NCBI GenBank assembly: GCA_964035015.1
Contig: CAXIUP010000256.1
Coordinates: 230,589 to 294,588, forward strand
Direction of reading: 5' to 3'
From: Corallium rubrum
Taxonomy: Eukaryota; Cnidaria; Anthozoa; Scleralcyonacea; Coralliidae
Length of the DNA: 64,000 nucleotides
Positions 61,001-64,000 of this stretch are shown here, in pieces. Position 1 is the stretch's first letter, and every line of letters starts with the position of its first letter. Made by a program: the position numbers and the translations under genes. The notes beneath the pieces are model-generated. The model worked only from the letters and a program-made list of their open reading frames with translations, had not been told where the DNA came from and did not search any database.

Positions 61001-63865
61001 GCCCTGCCAAGGATGCTACTTCTTGCCCATTCCAAGAAAAACTTGAACTCACAGTTGGTGGTTTCAGCCTTCTTAGCCCTGGCACCACAGACAGATAGTT
61101 GTAGTCCAAGAGCTCGTCACCGCTCAATGAAAACACATTGGCAAATACTGATGTTACTTCTCGTTTCACCTTAATAAAGCAGCATACATACAATAAATAT
61201 TACGCCTGGGATATACTGGAGCATTGGATAAAGCTGGTTTGCAGCCATATACGACTGCATTTGGACAGCAACTGCTTTTTCGTCAACTTAGATGTAAATT
61301 GCAGGTTGCTGATAGGTCGAAAGTTCTTGAACACTAGGTCCAGGTTCTGTTTTTTCAAGGACGGTAACAATAAGGCGTCCTTCCATTCATCTGGAAAAAC
61401 TCCAGACGAAAGAGACACATTAATAATTTTTTTTAGGGCGGGCAAAAGCTCTTCTAAACATTCTTTTACGATTTTTGTTGGTACCGGATCAAGCGAGCAC
61501 GATTTAGTAGGTGCACCTATAATTAAGTTCCTCACTGAAACCTCATCAAGAAGATCAAACTCTGTCAGTGATGTGGAGCACTGCGAAGTTGCCAGGGTTG
61601 AATTAACACGTAAATGAGACATATTCTGATCTTTATCAGTATCCAGTTCACTACAGATGTCCGTGATTTTCTTGACAAAAAACGACCCCATTTCATTAGC
61701 GAGCCTAGACTTGTCGCAGCAAGGAGGAAAGGATGTAGCATGTGTTTGATTGAAAAGACTTCTTGTAATTGAGAACAATTTTTTTTGATCATTCGAGTTT
61801 TCATTGATTAAGTTAGTATAGAAGTTCGTGCGTGCTTTATTCATAAGGTAAGTGGCCTTGTTCCTTGCAGCCTTAAATAGTCTCCAATCGCCTTCAGACT
61901 TAGAGGTTCTCCATCTACGCTCAGCACGCCTTCGTTGCCGTTTGGCATCTCTAACTTCCATGGAGAACCAATGGAACATATAGACAGGAGGGGGCTTATT
62001 ATTCGGGGGTATTATCCACGAAGTTTAGATTTTACGGTATGGGTATTGGGTAAGTGTAAGATACAGTAAATTATAGAGAAATGCCAAGTGATAACAGCAA
62101 ACTAGACAATTTTATAATCGCTACTAACAATGTCAGCATCAAAACACTATAAAACAACTAAAAATTTCACTACCTGCGTGATATCCCATGTTGAAACCAA
62201 TCGAATTTTCCCGATCAGGCCCCTTTCCGCCATGAGCCCCCGCTGCTTTCCTCGAGGAATGGAAATATTCTTATCACGGGTGTACGGAAAACATACTACA
62301 TCCTTATTCCAGGTTCGAACACGTCCAACAGTCCCAGAGGTTTTTCGCTTTGAGTTGTTGGCTGTGAACGGTGTTGTCCCAGTAGTTCTACTTCTACCAC
62401 TGGTACTACCACGGCCACTGCAAGCACTAGCACGAGTGTTCTGTCGCTGGTCAACATATCCCGAAGGAAGTGGACTTGAGATGCTTTCATGCTGTGGTAA
62501 ACAATGATCAAAGTATTATAAAAACACGATAAACAATGAATGAAATAACAAACACAAAAACAGATCTAAACGTCGCAACAACAGTGCAAAATAATGATAT
62601 TTTTGTATTATTATAAAGTGAGTTACCTCTTGACACGAAGACGACGTCGATGCCGTTTGACCTCGATTATTTGTAGCCGTAGGCACAGCAGGACTCGAAA
62701 CAGATGCTATTAATCTTGATATCTGGCTTAAAACGTTGACAACCTGATTTTCTGATGAATTATTCATGTAGTCGAACGAAACAATTATGCACGTTTGTGA
62801 ATGTGTTATTGTGTATGCGATTTGCGCATGTTCAAGACAGCGCGTTGCGCGCGAAATTGGCATTACCTCCCCCACCCCCCTGCGCGTGCAACGCACGCCG
62901 CCATTTTTTTTTTACAAACGGCGCTTGGCGCGCGTGATCTAAAGGATTATTTACATATAATCGTTGGATTATATATAAATAATCCGTGGATGGTTTACAA
63001 ACCATCCACTGATGGTTTACAAACCATCCACTTCTTATATGTACATAATCTAAACGATTACGGCTTATTTATAAATAATCGATGGATTATTTATAAACCA
63101 TCCTTGGATTGTTTATAAATAATCCTTGTATAGTTTGTATTATTTACAAACAATCCATGGATTATTTATGAAAATGTTTACTATTGTTTATATATAAAGG
63201 ATTATATAGCTAAATAATGAAAAAATAGACCAGTATTTTGCGTAAATAATTTTTTTACATTTGGCGCCCCATATCTTAGGGATTTATATTTTACAGTTTA
63301 TATAATAATTAAATTATATTCATTCAACATATCTGTAAATTGTAACCAAGAAACTACCAGGTGCGCTTTTACAACAGCACGCTGCTACTGCTAGCCAGTG
63401 CTGGGTTTGATGCCCGGTTGATTGCCAAACATCCCCTCTAAAAAAACTTGCTGGATCCATCCCTGCATAATAGTAATTTTGTACTGGCCAGTGTGCTTAA
63501 TATTTTTGTAACTTCCAGGTACGAATAAATAATAATCATCACTAAACTTGTATATTAGTAAATTGGGGTCTAACCTGCACACTTGTACTGACTCCAGCAA
63601 TGGGATTTCCACAGCATATGTTTGTACTGGCTCCTACAGGGGGTACTCCTGGTGTCACACTTGTACTGGCTCCTACAGGTGGTACTCCTGGTGTCACACT
63701 TGTACTGACTCCTACAGGAGGATTTCCATGGCATACATTTGTACTGGCTACTACAGGATTTTTCCCTTGGCATTCACCTTGATGCTCATGCCATAAAAGT
63801 AATGGAACACTCTCTCCGCAATCCATGCATTCTATTTTTTGAATATTTTCTGAAGTAAGATCCAT
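49073..63865 (-). CDS. HECT-type E3 ubiquitin ligase of element B (CUE and zinc-finger)
   Basis: Exons 63575-63865 (5' limit open), then, beyond the nested element C, 51399-51525, 50972-51022, 50262-50755, 49411-49813 and 49073-49305. All junctions are GT-AG and the phases add up with no stops. The first exon has a Cys/His finger (CMDCGESVPLLLWHEHQGEC) and a 13-residue repeat region. The 51399-51525 exon is a CUE-type ubiquitin-binding domain (CIFPKVSQQTIGRIL, then NMEMAASKLAD). The HECT N-lobe has DASGPTREFFHL. The C-lobe ends with the catalytic Cys in DACTATIQLP, 34 residues before the C-terminus. Predicted to transfer ubiquitin to lysines on substrates. Upstream exons are probably beyond 64000. 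The intron of about 12 kb is due to the nested element. Confidence 0.8.
51971..51976. repeat. left target-site duplication of element C
   Basis: TCTTAG directly before the first base of the left TIR; identical to 63274-63279. Confidence 0.85.
51977..52805. repeat. left TIR of element C, 829 bp
   Basis: Inverse copy of 62445-63273. It contains a terminal motif (52 bp with a T-run), a palindrome array (about 52080-52310), a GC-rich promoter-like stretch with ATGGCGGCGTGCG and a G-run (52315-52385), and a copy of HECT exon 1 plus the beginning of HECT exon 2. The reading frame of that exon copy meets TAA (52807-52809) directly after the TIR boundary, so here the exon probably serves only as 5' untranslated sequence. 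Confidence 0.9.
52083..52311. promoter_or_regulatory. palindrome array in the left TIR of element C
   Basis: Eight or so near-perfect palindromes of 18-20 bp, such as GGATGGTTTGTAAACCATCC, GGATTATTTATATATAATCC and CGATTATTTATAAATAAGCC. Their outer bases differ but each half matches its partner. They lie between the terminus and the promoter-like GC-rich stretch. The same array occurs inverted at 62939-63167. Candidate transposase or host-factor binding sites. Confidence 0.75.
52830..55064 (+). pseudogene. IS3/retroviral-type DDE integrase of element C, interrupted once
   Basis: Exon 1 at 52830-52918 starts 25 bp past the TIR with a duplicated MDDSDEPTT peptide. The donor is GTAATA and exon 2 begins at 53925 (RPGRPGVTVSS). 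The helix-turn-helix FTVAQMAKRHNISMPTV is cut by TAG (54037-54039). The next frame resumes at once with EDADIDHPARF and stays open to 55064, so a few codons plus a frame were lost here. Catalytic residues are intact: Asp in HLDGNHKL (54309-54311), Asp in RTDHGGEN (54480-54482) and Glu in NQRVERLNGD (54579-54581). The gap between the second Asp and Glu is 32 residues, four fewer than in element B. The N-terminal part is shorter than in element B. The TIR would supply its promoter. A sequence error at the break is possible. Confidence 0.8.
53569..53870. repeat. (TTA)n microsatellite in integrase intron
   Basis: About 300 bp of TTA/CTA units with interspersed ACTACAGTG. It lies in the intron between 52918 and 53925 of the element C integrase. 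Poly-Tyr and poly-Leu frames through it are artefacts. Confidence 0.95.
55065..55957. other. spacer between convergent genes of element C
   Basis: No coding capacity recognised. AATAAA-type signals (for example TATAAATAAATTA near 55560) could serve the integrase transcript. Confidence 0.45.
55958..62767 (-). CDS. HECT-type E3 ubiquitin ligase of element C (CUE domain)
   Basis: Eleven exons: 62627-62767, 62174-62491, 60945-61169, 60758-60832, 60237-60305, 59817-59973, 58554-58913, 58071-58192, 57717-57792, 57347-57622 and 55958-56196. All are GT-AG and phases agree, giving 685 residues without a stop. Exons 2-3 encode a conserved N-terminal region also found in element A (TWNKDVVCFP, GLIGKIRLVSTW, SSFSWNG). 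Exon 6 is a CUE ubiquitin-binding domain (LQAMFPGTTRQVLQDAIE, about residues 280-320). The HECT N-lobe begins near 350 (DSGGPKREFFQLL). The catalytic Cys is about residue 651 in STCGFNFYLP, 34 residues from the end. I use ATG 62767; an in-frame ATG at 62896 would add 43 residues. A ligase that would ubiquitinate unknown substrates; its place in a transposon suggests a role in transposition or in countering host control (inference). Confidence 0.87.
56270..56390. repeat. degenerate GGGTTAGGGTT-like repeat
   Basis: Irregular GGTTAGGGTT/GGGTTATGGGTT words over about 120 bp in the last HECT intron of element C. Too irregular for a telomere array. Confidence 0.6.
56400..56900. mobile_element. TTAA-flanked foldback MITE, about 500 bp
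   Basis: Arms of about 170 bp share GGTATAGGCAATGAAA, GAAAGATCTTTC, AAGCCGTTTACAGTT, ATATTTTGATCAGAAG and GCCATCTTGGAT. TTAA lies beside both ends (56396-56399 and 56901-56904). A second inverted pair of TGCAGACTGGAAAATGCAGA-type sequence lies outside it (about 56230-56270 and 56930-56975), so it may be inserted in an older inverted element. Located in the last HECT intron of element C. Confidence 0.55.
59225..59755. repeat. inverted pair of tRNA-derived SINEs
   Basis: The minus-strand copy (about 59225-59415) has, on its sense strand, CATGTAGCTCAGTTGG and GGTTGTGGGTTGGATTCC. The plus-strand copy (about 59590-59755) has CCTGTAGCTCAGTTGGTAG. Both tails share TCTCTGCTTGCTGG and GTTAAGGGCAA/TTGCCTTTAACA-type sequence. 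A/B-box-like heads with body and tail indicate SINEs, not tRNA genes. They lie in the HECT intron between exons 6 and 7 of element C. Confidence 0.6.
61200..61979 (-). pseudogene. LINE reverse-transcriptase fragment in HECT intron
   Basis: A 259-residue open frame matching the linker and N-terminal RT region of a CR1/RTE-like LINE: RRAERRWRTSKSEGDW, then SCSLDPVPTKIVKECL, INVSLSSGVFPDEWK and FRPISNL (RT motif 2). The catalytic ADD motif is not present, so it is a fragment. It lies in the second intron of the element C HECT gene, same strand. Not related closely to the LINE at 12.3-15.1 kb. Confidence 0.75.
62445..63273. repeat. right TIR of element C, 829 bp
   Basis: Contains the true first exon of the HECT gene (62627-62767), intron 1, the first 47 bases of exon 2, the promoter-like region and the palindrome array, and ends in GGCGCCCCATA. 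The differences from the left TIR are one coding change (Leu/Gln in exon 1) and two changes in an A/T run near 62904-62910. Confidence 0.9.
62939..63167. promoter_or_regulatory. palindrome array in the right TIR of element C
   Basis: Inverse copy of 52083-52311 with no difference seen. It sits directly upstream of the HECT transcription unit. Confidence 0.75.
63274..63279. repeat. right target-site duplication of element C
   Basis: TCTTAG directly after the last base of the right TIR. Confidence 0.85.
63600..63780 (-). repeat. 39-bp coding minisatellite in element B HECT exon
   Basis: About five units of 39 bp encode a 13-residue repeat of the type PVGASTSVTPGVP. It lies between the zinc finger and the CUE exon and is likely a flexible, low-complexity linker. 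Two of the units are almost identical. Confidence 0.85.
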
Positions 63866-64000
63866 GGAACTCTATCAATTCAACCAAGAAATAATGAAAC
63901 ATCTTTATAATATATTACATCAAAACTATTGAATTATTACAATAATAATTATACACTTCACAAACTGCACTTGTCATTGGAAATCCCATCCCCACTCCAG

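Larger units (their letters stand above)
51977..63273. mobile_element. Element C: complete integrase/HECT transposon, 11,297 bp
   Basis: Starts TATGGGGCGCCAAATG and ends CATTTGGCGCCCCATA. TCTTAG lies directly outside both ends (51971-51976 and 63274-63279), a 6-bp target duplication. Two 829-bp TIRs (51977-52805 and 62445-63273) differ at three positions by my reading, so the insertion looks recent. It encodes an integrase (plus, 52830-55064) and a HECT ligase (minus, 55958-62767), convergent. It holds later insertions: a LINE fragment, a SINE pair and a MITE. From memory, a 6-bp duplication, TA-start ends and an IS3-like integrase fit the Repbase superfamily IS3EU; this needs checking. It is inserted in an intron of element B's HECT gene. 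Confidence 0.88.
45983..64000. mobile_element. Element B: integrase/HECT transposon, host of nested element C
   Basis: The integrase gene (plus, 45983-48211) and HECT gene (minus, from 49073) are convergent, as in element C. Coding of the HECT gene resumes at 63575-63865 on the far side of element C, with splice phase 0 joining 63575 to the exon at 51525. The left terminus lies somewhere before 45983 and was not identified. The right terminus is beyond the window. Coordinates are therefore minimum limits. Confidence 0.75.

Overview
The window is eukaryotic and AT-rich. Protein-coding stretches are split by GT-AG introns, and it carries LINE, Helitron, Tc1/mariner-type, piggyBac-type and PIF/Harbinger-type elements, tRNA-derived SINEs and many foldback repeats. 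The protein families seen (integrase-core plus HECT ligases, HIRAN, THAP, SET) and the general look suggest a marine invertebrate, probably a cnidarian or possibly a sponge. That assignment is inference. I recognise no ordinary host gene with confidence; almost all coding capacity belongs to mobile elements.

The main content is a family of large DNA transposons seen three times. Element C (51977-63273, 11,297 bp) is complete. It has two 829-bp terminal inverted repeats (TIRs) that begin TATGGGGCGCC, three mismatches found by eye, and a 6-bp target duplication TCTTAG. It encodes a retroviral/IS3-type DDE integrase (plus strand) facing an 11-exon HECT-type E3 ubiquitin ligase (minus strand) with a CUE ubiquitin-binding domain. 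The first HECT exon lies inside the right TIR, so a second copy of that exon and its promoter sits in the left TIR, upstream of the integrase. Element C is nested in an intron of the HECT gene of element B (integrase from 45983; HECT exons at 49073-51525 and again at 63575-63865). Element A (about 888-9764) is a third, more decayed relative at the left of the window. It has a HECT gene with a UIM-like ubiquitin-binding motif and an array of palindromes near its end. The three HECT genes share exon layout but differ in their ubiquitin-binding modules.

Other regions: a CR1/L2-like LINE (12.3-15.1 kb, minus). A 5.3-kb TA-flanked Tc1/mariner-superfamily element (15502-20809) carrying a broken DDE transposase, a HIRAN-domain gene and a SAM-like/zinc-knuckle gene, with a PIF/Harbinger-type MITE inside. 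An unrecognised acidic-protein gene (21.1-21.9 kb). Repeat-rich DNA at 22-26.8 kb. A SET-domain gene (26.8-30.3 kb) interrupted by a perfect head-to-head SINE palindrome. A piggyBac-like MITE (31.2-31.8 kb). A Helitron with Rep and helicase in overlapping frames (31.9-35.5 kb). A TTAA-flanked THAP-domain element (37.2-38.4 kb) whose empty site is visible in a diverged duplicate at 42.96 kb. A 1.1-kb foldback element (41.2-42.3 kb).

Working model (inference): in the integrase/HECT family the TIR supplies both termini and a promoter for each convergent gene, and the ligase may act on transposition factors or host defences. In elements B and C the integrase reading frame is interrupted while the HECT frame of C, and the visible part of B, is open with consistent splice phases.
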